Shown here piece after piece: positions 1 through 11,320 of a DNA stretch of 41,513 nucleotides. How positions within the stretch are numbered: the stretch's first letter is position 1; the number at the start of each line of letters is the position of its first letter. The stretch spans positions 672,212 through 713,724 of the forward strand of contig MU001684.1 of the NCBI GenBank assembly GCA_010093515.1. The letters are read 5' to 3'. This DNA is from Lineolata rhizophorae. Lineage: Eukaryota > Ascomycota > Dothideomycetes > Lineolatales > Lineolataceae. A program made the position numbers and the translations under genes. Under the pieces are notes generated by a model, which was not told the origin of the DNA, did no database searches, and saw only the letters and a program-made list of their open reading frames with translations.

Positions 1-341
1 GTTTGAAACACAAAATAAAAGATTAAATAGTCAACTTGAGGCTCTTAAGCCTCAACAGCCACGAAAGAAAGTTCGTGTTAATCCAAATCAACGATTTGCA
101 GATATAGATACAATCATGGTTGCTGTACAGGCCTCACAACTTCTTGAGGCACAACGGGATGCCGACGCTGAGGAACGGGCAGCAGAAAGAGTAGCAGCTG
201 AAACAGCAGCTCAAACACTTCAGTCTATGTGTACAGAGTGGCAATTGTAACTACGTTGAGAGAATAAACACGATTTTTCATGAGGATGGGTGGTTTCGGG
301 TCAGTGAGTTGGAACCCCGGGTGACTCGGAACCCGGTCAGC
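1..341 (+). mobile_element. 3' end of a pogo/Fot1-like DNA transposon
   Basis: This is the right-hand end of a Tc1/mariner-superfamily (pogo/Fot1-type) element whose left part lies outside the window. It holds the transposase C-terminus (2-250) followed by about 90 nt of terminal sequence. That terminal part contains two directly repeated modules, GGGT-9nt-GGAACCC at 298-317 and GGGT-5nt-GGAACCC at 319-334. The likely end is just before the TA dinucleotide at 342-343, since pogo elements duplicate TA. The exact end is inferred, because the partner terminal repeat is not visible. Confidence 0.7.
2..250 (+). CDS. pogo-like transposase, C-terminal fragment (5' partial)
   Basis: An open frame enters from the window edge and ends at TAA 248-250, giving about 82 residues. 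It reads as a charged, coiled, Ala/Glu/Gln-rich tail. A motif near its start, LEALKPQQPRKKVRVNPNQRF, is not quoted further but begins about residue 13. This layout (short coiled coil, a basic KPxxxRKKV patch, then a N-P-N-x-x-F segment) is what I know from the C-terminal tails of fungal Fot1/pogo DDE transposases. The catalytic DDE domain and the N-terminal CENP-B-type DNA-binding domain lie upstream of the window. No stop or frameshift is visible in the part present, so the copy could be intact. The family call rests on pattern recognition of the tail only. Confidence 0.65.
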   Translation, partial: FETQNKRLNSQLEALKPQQPRKKVRVNPNQRFADIDTIMVAVQASQLLEAQRDADAEERAAERVAAETAAQTLQSMCTEWQL

Positions 342-342
342 T

Positions 343-1270
343 AGCTTAGAAATGCCCAGCAGGTCTATCTATCCCCGTTAAGGCTCACCATCGCCAGTGC
401 CCTCTATACTTCATACGTGTGCCGGGTGCGATCCTTTTGCTGCATTCGCTCTTGTACGCTATCTTACGTGCCCTTTCCATCTATTGTATTTGGGTGTCCA
501 TTGTATTAACCCAAACGGGGGGCTCCGACCCCAAATGGCGAGCGAAACTCGCTCATACGTACGTAGTAGTAATCATGAAGCTTGGGACCGCAGAGTTCCC
601 AGAATGGCAGTTTGGTTTGAAATCGCCCCTGCGAGACGCATGATTACCCCGCCTTGTGAGACGCCTTTTCGGTTCGGCCTGCTCTCCGAGAAGGTCGTCC
701 GGAGCCCCTGTCAGCCTATCAGAAACGGCCTCCTTTATTTGGTCACCGCCTACGGATTTCTAATGCGATTCGGATTTACGGAGTACATACGTACGTACTG
801 CCGAGCCTCTTGGACCCAGGGCCATGACTGATGCATAACTAGTCTCAAGTGCCTGCGGACAGTCAGGAAACGGAAATCCTTGACTACGATAGACTGGCAA
901 CCCGTATAGCTACCTAGTACTTATGTAGCTCGTCGTTGGGCGAAATTGCCCCGAGTGAGGTAGTATGGGGGGATGTGGGGCCAGCTTAGTGTGCTCGGGA
1001 TCAAAGCCGAAAGTCACCGCATACTTGGTGGAGGATCCCTCGCGGCTCCAAACACGCTGCAGATAATACGTGCGTACTAGCATGTTTATGCAATCTGAAA
1101 ATACCTAATCCGCCGTGCCTGGAGGTATAAGGGCTTGCCCCCCCACCCTTACTTGAGTTGTTCTTGAAATGCAGCAACCGGCGTCCTCAAAGTCGCGCAA
1201 CCCAAAAAGGCGTATCAGTCCAAATTTCTGAGCAATAGTATCAAGTGCCTCCCTTACCTAAGCCTTCGAA
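343..1270. other. Intergenic, no supported gene
   Basis: This lies between the transposon end and the GST start codon. It holds only short chance open frames. A perfect inverted repeat GCGAG-CGAAA-CTCGC lies at 538-552, and ACGTACGTA-type short repeats lie around 557-566 and 788-797. The last few hundred bases presumably carry the GST promoter, but I see no clear TATA box. Confidence 0.5.
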
Positions 1271-2179
1271 ATGACGAAGCCAATCATTCTTCATGGCGTA
1301 AGGCCCTAGCCTAGCTTGGAACAACAACTCGTTAAAGAATGTCGAGAACGTCTAACAAACTTGGGAATGCAGCACGCAGGCGGCCCAAATCCGTACAAGG
1401 TTGCAATTATCATGGAGGAGCTCGGCGTAAGTTTCCTGTCGTAGGAGAGAGATTAACGAAGCGTATGGTTCTCATTGGATGTCTACAGGTCCCTTATGAA
1501 TACAAATTACATGATTTCTCGTCCATGAAGTCTGAGGCGTTCCTCAAGCTGAACCCGAACGGCCGTGTTCCTGCCATCGAGGACCCAAACACCGGGATCG
1601 TTCTCTTTGAGGTAGGCCTGATTCAAGATCCTTCGTCGTATCGGCTCTTTAGCTTACGATCCTAGTCTGGCGCCATAATCGAGTACCTCATCGACACCTA
1701 CGACAATGAAAAGAAGTTGACCTACGACTCTTTCCCAGAGAAGTACCAGCTCAAGTCGTGGCTGCACTTCCAGATGTCTGGCCAGGGCCCGTACTTCGGC
1801 CAGGGCGTGTGGTTCAAGCATTGTAGGCATTCTCAGCTCGCCCTGAGTTCCAGCTCTTTTTCCCTGTTAATAGATATCTTCAGTCCACAAGGAGAACCTT
1901 CCATCGGCTATCGAACGCTACCAGAATGAGGCTAAGCGTATTTTCGGCGTGCTTGACCTGCATCTCGGTCGCAATAAGACTCCATATCTCTTGGGGGACA
2001 AGGCTACCTATGCGGACCTCGCCTTTGTCCCTTGGTTGTGGTATCGCGAGCGGCTCTTTGGCGAGTTGCCGGACCCGACGCCCGATTTCCCGCACTTCGC
2101 CGCCTGGGCGGAGAGATTGATGGCGCGGCCTTCTGTTCAGAAAATGCACGCGCTCTTGAAGAAGAACACGGGCCAGTAG
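1271..2179 (+). CDS. Glutathione S-transferase (Ure2/GstB-like)
   Basis: A five-exon gene: 1271-1297, 1373-1426, 1489-1611, 1666-1822 and 1884-2179, giving 218 aa. All introns are GT-AG and the frame is kept throughout. The first exon encodes only nine residues, MTKPIILHG. Residues about 1-85 form the thioredoxin-like N-terminal domain with the glutathione-binding signature NPNGRVPAIEDPN and ESGAIIEYL. Residues about 95-218 form the all-helical C-terminal domain, with the family pattern LLGDKATYADLAFVPW. The length is normal for cytosolic fungal GSTs of the Ure2p-like class. Such enzymes conjugate glutathione to electrophiles or reduce peroxides; the substrate here cannot be inferred. The gene is convergent with the Swi3/Rsc8 homologue. 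A longer frame starting at 1339 is an artefact of reading through intron 1. Confidence 0.92.
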
Positions 2180-2864
2180 AGGCTGCTCGAAATTGTGGAT
2201 GAAGAAGCTTGCTTGCGTGCACACTGAACCGGTACTGGTCCCGCCAATGTACAGCGTGAAACCTGCCAGCCCACTAGGACTTAGAGGTAGAAAATAAATA
2301 TTAATTGATGAATTGCCTCAATAAGCCCATGGTGCCGTGCCTGGAAATTATTGAGACTTTTCAGCCAAACCATTAGACATTGCAGAAATACCAAGCGGAC
2401 AATGCGGAGCTACAAGGATCATGTAATGGGCATTAATCTGCTTAATTTTTAGCTTTGTCGCCTAGCTATCGAGACCTAACTAGTTCCGGATAGACTAGTT
2501 CCGGATAGAATACTACCATAGACTACAAAGAGTCTTTAAAACCGAGAGAAGGAATCACTTGAGAACAATGAAATTTGATGGACTACTTGTTGCAAGAAAC
2601 GCGCCCCAGTACAACGGCCCGGAGAATAGGAATCAGGCTGCCTGAAAATGGCGCGTAAGCTCGCCCTCGGAGGTATAGAACCGGTCTTCGCGCCGAAGGC
2701 TATTCATACGGGCTTAGGAGGTAGGCGATTTTGTAACCAGCAAGCCAGAGTATCCGGTCCGGCCAAAGCAGTCAACATATCCGATCTAACGCCATGTAAC
2801 ACCCCCTTTGATCACACCTTCACCTCCGGCATTCTCCCCACATCAGCGCCTTAAACCAGTGCCC
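2180..2864. other. Intergenic between convergent genes, with a short tandem repeat
   Basis: This is the shared 3' region of the GST gene and the Swi3/Rsc8 homologue. It holds no convincing gene. The only structure I see is a perfect 15-bp tandem duplication (see the repeat entry at 2479-2508) within AT-richer sequence. Confidence 0.5.
2479..2508. repeat. Perfect 15-bp tandem duplication
   Basis: ACTAGTTCCGGATAG occurs at 2479-2493 and again, without mismatch, at 2494-2508. It lies in the intergenic region between two convergent genes. Confidence 0.9.
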
Positions 2865-5341
2865 TCAAATCTCGTGACTCCGATAACCTGGCTCATCCTG
2901 TCCAAGAGGCTGGATCTCGTCAGCGTTTCCCGTACCAGCCTTCACCGCCCCCAAACGCTGGCCACGTCCCGCATTCTGAAACACGCCCTCCAACATCCTG
3001 GCGCCATCGGTAGGGCCCAGCTTGAGCGCCTCGCGAAACTGTTCTTCGACACTTTTGACGCGCTTTTCGAAGGCAAGACGCTCTAGGAAGAGCTGCTGGC
3101 GGCGGCGTTCGAGGTCGCGACGTTCGGCTTGGATGAAGTTCTCCAACTCAGAGAACTGCGACAGCTTGATCTGCAGCTTCTGAAGTGTGATATTGGTAGC
3201 GGCATTGACAAGCGATGAGATCTGTCGTTCCGTATGGGACGCTAGCGCGGCCGCACGTGTACCAGCAAGCACAAAGGGGAGGGACGTGACTGAAATATTT
3301 GGATCCGCCGAGTCAGCGTTAGCGCCATCTTTTGCTCCGAACACTGGGATATCGACATCCATTGAATCCTCGTTCTTGAGATCGGCGGGCTGAGCTGACG
3401 CTTCCTTCGAGCCGGCCTCGGCCGGGGTAGCGGAAGCTTTTTCTTTGCCTTTGCCGGAGCCCGACTTCTCCAGCTTCTCCTTCATAGTGCGCTTCATCTC
3501 CGCAACGCCACGTCCAGCAGCCGCAGCGGTCACCTCCGGCGGCGTGAGACTGGCCAAGAAACTTACAACCGAAAGGACAGGGTTGTCAGCTCGCGTAACG
3601 GGAATTTTGCTATTACTAAGATAGGCCAGCCCGCCGGTCGTGGCACCGTTAGCGGCTTGAGACTTGTCAAACTCGCCTTCGAGGTACGGGTCTTCAATCT
3701 CGAGCTGCAAGAACTTCAACACGCACTCCTCACGCGTACGTGTTCCTACGTGGTCGGAAATCTGGTTCCAGTCATCATCGAACGTTTCCAGGCCTTCGAG
3801 AAGGAGAAGGACCTCCTCATCCGTCCATGAAGCGTCCCGATCCGGAATGGCTCCATATTTGTCGTTCTCGATCTTTGTGAAGTCCTCGCTCTTGTACGAT
3901 TGTGGGAAGCTACCTTCCTCATAGCACGCTGCGCAGAGGTCGATCCACGTCTGAGAAGCGGCCTTTCCTTGCAGGGACTGTGGTGGCGATTTTGTGTTGC
4001 GGTAGCGAACCCTGGTGCAATCGCGAGCGCAATTGTTGCACTTGTAGGTTCGAGTGGGAAGCCTTAGGCCCTCTTCTAGGTGTTTGACAGCTCCTTCGCC
4101 GGCAGCGCCATTGGCGGCTGAAGCCTCCCCGTTTGCGGTCTTGTCCTTATCTTTGTTATCTTGGCCAACCGCCTCTTGTCCGTTGGATTCATAGATGTTT
4201 CGCCGAATTTCGAGGTTAAGGTCTGCCTTAGATAGGGTGGCCGCCGAGGCAAGGCGGTCCGTGGCAGGCAAACCCTTACCGGCAGTGACTGTTGCGCCAG
4301 GAGCGGGTTGAAGAGGCTGAAGACCACGAGGCGTGTCCGCGGTAACACGGAAATGGCCAGTGAAAGGGGGTCCGATATTCGACGGCCGAGTGTCCGGATC
4401 GACCTGGGGTGTTTACGAATCAGCAACGTACTATACCAAGAAAAGTCGGTTCTAGCTTACCTGGTAGTTGATCAGACCCCACTGCTCGAGAAAAGCATGG
4501 ACGCGCATTATGGCGCAAACATCACCTGCTAAGTTTCTCCTGCAAGCAGTAACGGTGAGGTACTCCGCAGGATTCAGCCTATAGGTGTTGATCATGAAAT
4601 CCCGATAGTCTTTGTAAACTGCGGGAGTCTTGCTCCGATTGCGGTTGCAGAAGAACTCTGGCAGGGCCTTCTTCTCGAGATCGTGGATCTGCTGCATATC
4701 AAACCAGGTCGAGTAGCTCGGCAAAACAATAGCGTGTGTTTGCGCAATAAGATGGGAGCGCGCCGAGTTCTCGATGGAGGCCTTCGATTGCTGTGCGTCC
4801 CCAGACCCATCGGCCGCTTCGCCATCCTTGGTTGCAGCCGCCTCTTTCTTGGCATCATCGTCGATGCCGCCCATCTCCTCGTCTTCGGGGGCATCCGCAT
4901 CTTCTGCCTCGGGTCTTGGACCTTCAGGTGCATCCAGGGGGTTATCCGAGACGACAGCAGGAGTAGCGGTGGAACCCTGTCGTGATGACTTCTTCGCGTC
5001 GGCGTCGTCGGCGTCTTCAACCATGGGTGTGTCCTGGTCTGCATCGAGTTGGTGGCTTAGTATTGATGACAGAGGCGAGCTCGACACAGTATCCGGCAGA
5101 CGGTAGTCTGTATGAAAGCCGTAAAATCGCGTCCAAGACCGACCAAGAACGGCGGGGCACAAAATTGGGAAGGATATGACGTGAAGCAAAGCGGAAACGT
5201 TCGGTACATACCTTGAGAAGGCTGATCCGTCGGGGCATCCACAGCTGGCGCATCGGCAACACCTTCATCTACTCCAGTCGCGCTCACATCCTGAGCAAGA
5301 GTATCGGTAGGCGCATCCTCGCCAAGGGTTGGGTCGGCCAT
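2865..5341 (-). CDS. RSC8: SWI/SNF or RSC chromatin-remodelling subunit (Swi3/Rsc8 homologue)
   Basis: A three-exon gene on the minus strand: 5341-5212, 5038-4461 and 4403-2865, giving 748 aa. Domains in order: an acidic, low-complexity N-terminus (1-130); a SWIRM domain (about 149-238, ending [13 protein letters not shown]); a ZZ-like zinc finger (about 355-403) with paired cysteines CNNCARDC and [11 protein letters not shown]; a SANT domain (about 427-472) with [16 protein letters not shown] and [20 protein letters not shown]; and a C-terminal Arg/Glu-rich coiled coil (about 640-710). This order is diagnostic of the Swi3/Rsc8/BAF155 family, a dimeric scaffold of nuclear ATP-dependent nucleosome remodellers. 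Whether this copy serves SWI/SNF, RSC or both cannot be decided here; filamentous fungi often have a single gene. The intron at 4404-4460 falls exactly at the end of SWIRM. Confidence 0.95.
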
Positions 5342-5670
5342 GATGATAGGTCGCGTCGCGACGTACGCGGAGGGCAGGAGTGACAACCCACAGGGGCAAT
5401 CGCCAGCAACCACGAACGACTAAAGCCGATGCGCAGACGGCAAACAAAGGCCGCTGCGTCGTACGACAGAGTGTGCAGAGTGTGCAGGCAGAGGCGCGGC
5501 CGGAAACGACAGCGGGGCACGGTCTCTCGATGCGCGCGGGCGGTTTGAGTGGAGCGTGTGGACGGCGCGTCGGGAGGTGAGCGTCGGCTAGCTTCCTGTC
5601 GCGAACTGAACTCGCGGCTGACTTCTCGCCCCAGAACACGGAACTTGCCGCCGATCAAGCCACGCCGCCC

Positions 5671-5676
5671 TATATA
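5671..5676 (-). promoter_or_regulatory. TATA-like box upstream of the Swi3/Rsc8 homologue
   Basis: TATATA sits in a GC-rich surround about 330 bp upstream of the start codon. The position fits a core promoter with a long leader. This is inference from sequence only. Confidence 0.35.
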
Positions 5677-8600
5677 GTAGGCGCGCGCGTCGCGGTTGCG
5701 CCACGATGTGGCTCGCGCCTTCCCCCTGACCGCCCGCAACGTACCTGACACTTTTCCCAGCGCCAGCTCACCAGAGCTGATGGTGACTGACGATCACAAC
5801 GTTTAGCCTTACGATCTTCGCACTGCTTCTATGTATCATTAGCTATAATCCATAAAAAAACCGGACTTGGCGTTGGAGCAAAACTCTCACTACGAGGCAT
5901 AGTCATCGAAAATCTCTTGCGGTCCTCCATCGACTTGCGGAGAAGCCTTTTCTCTGTTTGACCATACGCGGGATTTTCATGGGGTTGCAGCTCTTGAGCA
6001 TAGATCGATTACTAAATACTTCCTTTCTCCTCCTGACCTATAGCGGTACGCTGTGAAGCATAGTTCAGTATGCCCTACTCGGACGACCACGTCGAATAGT
6101 ACGGTTCTGTTCCCGGGCACTCGGGAACAGATTTCTGCTGAAATAACAGAGGCACAGGAGTAAATGGGAGGTCCATTTTGAAGAGCATTTCATGCTGTTA
6201 TTCGTCAAAAATACTCCGTAGTATTTGCGTGATTTCTGTCCGCGCTTTCGTTCATTCGTAGCCCACTCTTGGTGTTTGTCCCTCCCCAAACCAACTCTGC
6301 AGTGGCTTCGGACAATCTGGAGTATATCAATTGCCTCGCACCCTAGCTCATCTTCAGTTCTTTCATTAAAGTTATTTTGTAACGTCTTTATTGGCTTGAT
6401 ATCGCCTAGACGAGGTTGGAGCCAGCCGATACCGACTCTGCCAGTTAGTTCTATAATTGCAATTTGTTCTCTACGGTAAACACTATATATCTGAAGTCTG
6501 GTTGGCACGCCATAATGTTAGCACAAGCAAGTTTGGCAAGCGTTCGAGAGATGAGACTCCAACGACCAAAACATCCACGAGCGGGTCGAAGGAGTTGAGC
6601 ACTGTACTCCGCCTACAGTCAGTCTAAGATCACATGCGGACACTAGAGGCCTGCTCCGCCGATATTAATGTGTTGCTTGGAGGCAGGATTGGAACCGCGG
6701 TACCGTCGTCGCTTGAGGTCCCAGTCTGCTCCCCTAACAGTATCTGTTCGGATCAGTGGCCGTGATGTCTGGTCTGGAGAACCATGAAGGTGTACTCGGT
6801 CCGAAAAACTATGTCACGCTCATGGGAGATCCCCTCTCAGTGTACCTCGCGCAGAGTGGCGTAAGAGGCAACGTAACCAACAGAAATGCGCCCTGGTCTC
6901 ATGTTAGCTACTCCCTATATGGGCTAGGGGAAGGCATATTGAAATGATAAAGTCCTCTTTCGATCAGAAGGTCGCTCTTTAATGTACTCGAAACGGAAAG
7001 CTCATCCACGAAGTCTGGTTCGGGGCGGCAGCGGAGTTTGGAAAAGCTCCCGATCCTTCCCAATGCAGCGGCCACATCACCAAACCGGCCGGGTCTAGAG
7101 GAGGCTGGAAGATTTTTTCCTCTCGTAGAATTTTCGAGACACGACATTAGCGCGCATGCAAGGTCCCAACGCCTCCGTCACTCATGCTAGACGTTATTGA
7201 AATGCACCCTTATTATTAAAAGAAAAAAAAAGTATCGGGAAAAATTGTTTGTTTTTCCTCGGAGTGGCCGCTTGAGGCGCTTTCTTTGGCGCCCACGTGC
7301 GGCTGAGGATGGAAAAGGAGGTAATCCAAAGGCTTTTAGTTTGGAAATAGTCAGTTTCCAGCTGCGCCGCGGGAACTCGGGCTTGGTCGAGGCCTTGAGC
7401 AGGTTTGTGACACCGGAGTTGGCTCCAGGGGATTGATTGTTGTTGACGTATGTAGGTCTAACACTGGACCCCAAGGGCCTTTTAACGCAAGAGAGCAGAT
7501 GTCTTACATATTGCTACCTCGAGAGGCAGACCAGCGATCCGGACCGATACTCCAAACAGTGATCGGCAACGGGAGTGGAAAGTCAGGGTGAGTGTGCCTC
7601 TGGTCGGCCCCGAGCTTACCCACACATTGTCGCCCTGCACACAATACATGCATCAAATTTGTTAGTCCATCCCCACATTCGCAAGCTATTCCTTGTCACG
7701 GTAGGCGACGCACAGGGGCCGTCGACTGCTGGCCAAGCGGCGCTAGCGTGGCCCGCAGGATAGCGGGATCTGGCGGAGGAAGCGGTGAGCGGTGCACCGC
7801 CGCCGGCGAGAAAACGTGAGGTGCGACGGGGTGCCCCTTGGCCTGGACGCGGGGGCTTACCTCGGCGGCCAATCATGGCGGACGGCCTAGCTTATATTGT
7901 TTCGTTTGTAATGGGGACGGTGGGAGTCCAATATGTGCTTAATTGGAGCACTCAGCCGGCGTCGAAACGTCCATCACGTACGGCAAAGAAGCTTCGCCGG
8001 CAGATGCGCGGCCCGGGAGGGAGCACGAGAGCGCGGCGGCGACGCTGCGTCGAGGCCCGCCGCTGTCCGCGTAACTAAACCTGGTGATGATGGTGTGAAC
8101 AATGCAGGATGCCTCGCAGCCTCCACATTGACCACGCAAGCACCGACGGGATGTCGTTTGTTTGCTGTCCTTCAAGCCCCTGCAGCAGCTCCCGAAGAGT
8201 CAGTCGATCGATCGGTGTGCCCAACTCGGACCAGAACAATATTGCTGGTCCCAATTGCTGGTGGATGGGACTGTTTTGCAGATATTGCACTGAAAGTGTA
8301 AACTCTTCACCTGTCTCGTTGCCTAGTTTGCGCGCTCGATAATTCCCATCGAGCAGTTCTACGTATGTAATGGCGCGCTTTCGAGGAAAACGTGGGCCGG
8401 CACGGAGGCCGGAGGCTTGGCCGCGCACGACTTTACCGCCTGGGGGTCTTGGGAGCGGGCGCCCGGACGGTGTGTTGAGTGGCCTCAGCGGGCGGCGAGC
8501 TCCACCTGCAGGCGGCTCGTGGCTTGGCCAGAACTCGCGGGAGGAAGGCCCTCGGCGAGGGCGGGCCAAGGGGCAGCGGCTCACCTCCACACTTTGGGCC

Positions 8601-8872
8601 GGCAAGGGCGAGCCAGGGCTGAGCGGCAGTAACGGCTCGCGCCATCTGCCAATAACGAGCGCGCCGGCACGTCAACCTCGCGGCCCCTGGCCGATCCACT
8701 GGCGGTGTTTGGCGCGCACAAGCTCTCGTGCGCGCGCCGCTCCGCGCACCCTCCCCCATGCCAACCCCCCGACTCTTGAGCTGGTGCCAGCCCCGCCCCA
8801 GCGCCCGCTGAATCGGGAAAGCCTCCTTTACCGCAACCTGCGCCGCCCCGAGTCAGCTGAGAAAAAGCCATG

Positions 8873-8881
8873 ACATATATC
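8873..8881 (+). promoter_or_regulatory. TATA-like element upstream of the cyclin-like gene
   Basis: ACATATATC breaks a long GC-rich stretch about 155 bp upstream of the start codon of the cyclin-like gene. It is a plausible TATA element; nothing else supports it. Confidence 0.35.
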
Positions 8882-9032
8882 AAGAGCTACCGGCGCCTGC
8901 CTCCACCTCTCCACGGTTCCGTGAAGTGTCTAAACGTCGGCCTGTTCGTGCCCTCCTCTGCCAGCGTGTGCCTGCTTCGCGCTCCGCTCTCCTCCACGAC
9001 CTCTCTTCTTCCGCTCTCTCAATAGACGCTAC

Positions 9033-9956
9033 ATGGATACCCCCCAGCACGCCGCGGTCGATCGGCGAGCCTCCGTCGATTCCTTCGAGCTCGACTCGTA
9101 CTTGGCGAATTATGTACCTCTATCCAACTTTCCTACCCCACCGCCGGCGACGTCTTCATTTCCGCCATTGCGGGCAGCGGTAGCCGAGGATGCTGTGACC
9201 AGTCAAGCGCAAGACTTCGGAGGTACGAGATCACTGGTCATCCACGCAGACTAGCATTGCTCCCCATCGAAATCAGGCGTTCTAATGTCATCGGTTTTGG
9301 CTAATTCAACCACCCGCGACACAGGTCCTGCCATCTACATGGCGAGTCTCGTGCCTTCGAAAGCATCCCTGCACGGGCCATCAATCGCCCTAATCCAGGA
9401 GTTTCTCGCCAGGGCCCAGGTACCCGATGAGGTCATTGGACTGGCAGCGTGCGTTTTGGACTCCCTGAGCTGGAGATTCGTGCGAGAATGGCGCCAAGCG
9501 TGCTCGCAATCGTCGTCGAGCGCCGAGACATGGCACAACGGCGGGCCTGGTGGAACGGGCGCGGTCGGAGCGGAGGTCATCGTTCTGTCCGCGCTGGCCC
9601 TGGCGGAGACGTACCTGAGCGACGAGCCTCGCTCGAGCAGGTGGTGGTCGCGGGAGGTGTCATCGCTGTCATTCTCAGCCAAGCAAATCAATACCACGAA
9701 TCGCTGTATCCTCGTCGACATCGATTACGGGCTACACGACTTTACCGCCGAGATGATTGACGAGATGCTATGGGACATGAGGCGGGCGGAGCGGATGCTC
9801 GAAAAGACAGGGGCCACAACGGATAACTCGTTGAGGTCGGACAAGCTGGCTGTGACTTCGCTGTCGCTTGATTGCTCGGCGACGTTGGTTCATGGCTTGC
9901 TTACGCCTGAGCCGAGCCCTCCGTTGTCGCAACTGCAGCGGAGTCTGTGTTCGTGA
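9033..9956 (+). CDS. Cyclin-like domain protein (PCL/Clg1-type?)
   Basis: Two exons, 9033-9222 and 9325-9956, give 273 aa. The intron is GT-AG and the junction codon is Gly. The N-terminal 65 residues are proline/serine-rich. Residues about 80-210 look like a fungal cyclin box: a helix VIGLAACVLDSLSWRFVREW, then VIVLSALALAETYLSDE followed by SRWWSREVSSLSFSAKQIN, which matches the usual 'LAALFLASKYLDD...W...S.LS..EIN' pattern. After this comes ILVDIDYGLHDF, resembling the end of helix 5 ('LLxxLDWxLxV'). Cyclins of this type bind Pho85- or Cdk-like kinases and control morphogenesis or nutrient responses; the partner cannot be told. The box is diverged, and a Gly/Ser-rich insert (about 121-138) separates two helices. 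The leader is GC-rich with a TATA-like element 155 bp upstream. Confidence 0.7.
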
Positions 9957-11320
9957 GAGCATTTTTGAGGATTCTTGGCGTCTTGTTTATGGCTTTGAAC
10001 TGGGTTTCTATCCTTTTTGTTTTGACTGCGGAGTATTTTAGCCATTTCTGGCATCCCGGGGCGGCTCGATTTGGCTGCATGTTTGTTTTTGTGGGTGGTG
10101 TGACTCTGCATGGGTCTTGGCATTGATACCCTTCGGAATTGCGCGGTTATCGTCTCAGCGCGGTGCTTTTCATCAATTCTCACCTAGTCATGGCGACATT
10201 TGGCGGTCTGTTTGGTTCGTATTGCTATCTGAGAGGGTTCGGGTATGTGGGTTTGGAGACTAGGCGTCATAGCGTGCGGCGGTGTGCTTTTGTGTCATGC
10301 CACCGAGAACGTTAGGGAAGCAATGAGAGGGAACATGTCTATTAGGTATCTAGGCTTTCGAATACTGCTCGATAGGTTACAAGTAGAGCATTACCGATAC
10401 TATATTACGACGCAATGTAGTAAAGCTTCTGATTTCGTAAGATAGGCATGTGTGCCTCACAACACTCATACATACCTTGCTGGTTAGACCGGCACGGCGA
10501 TCAAGCCAGCTTCCAGCCTCGGGCACAGGTGCTTTTCCCCAACTGTCCTATCCACAGGCAAATGCAACGCGGTTTGGACAGCTTCGACCGCTGCAATTGA
10601 TGGTGTCAAGTTGTGCAGTGGTTTCTAGGAACCCTGGGACTCGAACATTCGTCACGGGGACTACGAAGGGGCATGAAGCGGGAATTCGCATTACTGAGGT
10701 AGGAATTTTGAACTCGTGCAACACGAGTAGCACGTAGGAAAATACGCGTATTCCAAATACGCCATAGTTATAGGGTAGTTTGAGTGGGATGCAAATCCTC
10801 ATTGCCGCGCTGGAACCCCGCAACAGACTGACGGAGGGCCCATTGAAGCTTCCCAATAGCTTCGAGGAAAATATGTCCCTCCCTGTTGAAATGCCCTGTT
10901 CAGGCGTTGCAGAGCGGTAAGCTCGTTTGGCGAGCAGTCATCGGTGAGGGTGCTCGTAAGCACAGCAACTTTGCTGGAAGACAATGGCAGCGACTTTCCC
11001 AGAAACAGCAAAAAGGGGCTCTGGGGATTGATGACTGGCAGCTTTGATAGTCGATGGTGGAGCAGAAGCCGGCGTAAATAATACGGCCCTTGCTAGATCT
11101 GTTGGGGCCGAGCCAAATCACATTGGTCGAGCTAGACCCCGCCCCGCGTCAACCTAACGCGCGCTCTCCGGCCCTTCCTTCGCACCTGCCCGACCGTTAT
11201 CTACTGGCCTTCTTCCGCTCTCACACCCAATTCTTTCTCTTTTACTTCCTCCCTCTGCTAGTCCTTCTTCCTCACTTGTTCCTCGACTTCCGGCCTGTCC
11301 GCTGCCAGTTCGTTGCAATC
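9957..11320. other. Intergenic; phosphorylase promoter region
   Basis: No gene is recognised in this 1.36 kb. The last 120 bp before the phosphorylase start codon (about 11205-11300) are strongly pyrimidine-rich on the plus strand, as is common in fungal leaders near transcription starts. A GTTCGAGTCCC-like box occurs on the minus strand near 10636-10646, but no tRNA can be folded around it. Confidence 0.45.
11205..11300 (+). promoter_or_regulatory. Pyrimidine-rich leader of the glycogen phosphorylase gene
   Basis: A CT-dominated stretch lies directly upstream of the start codon at 11321. Such CT blocks mark transcription start regions of well-expressed genes in filamentous fungi. It is a promoter or 5' UTR signal by inference. 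Confidence 0.4.

Larger units (their letters stand above)
5342..9032. other. 3.7-kb interval without a supported gene
   Basis: This separates the divergent Swi3/Rsc8 homologue and the cyclin-like gene. A TATATA at 5671-5676, 330 bp before the Swi3 start codon, is a plausible core promoter. Roughly 5800-7500 is AT-richer with scattered short frames and no recognisable family. Roughly 7700-8870 is very GC-rich. A minus-strand open frame of 176 codons at 8075-8605 has no recognisable motif. I see no transposase, RNA gene or conserved protein here, though short or lineage-specific genes could be missed. Confidence 0.45.

Noticed and set aside
538-552. Short hairpin GCGAG-CGAAA-CTCGC near a G/C-rich motif
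   Set aside because: It may be a remnant of a terminal repeat, but it is too short and isolated to assign to any element.
6065-6508. 147-codon minus-strand frame in the gene-poor interval
   Set aside because: There is no recognisable family, no splice-consistent extension and no promoter signal, so chance is more likely.
6685-6735. tRNA-like B-box on the minus strand (GGTTCCAATCC)
   Set aside because: The T stem does not pair and no acceptor or anticodon stem can be drawn around it.
7869-8078. Possible small membrane protein starting MADGLAYIVSFVMGTVG
   Set aside because: One hydrophobic stretch is followed by a GC-driven Arg/Gly-rich tail, and no family is recognised.
10585-10705. tRNA-like box GTTCGAGTCCC on the minus strand
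   Set aside because: The box matches well, but the 5' half of the T stem does not pair with the 3' half and no cloverleaf forms.
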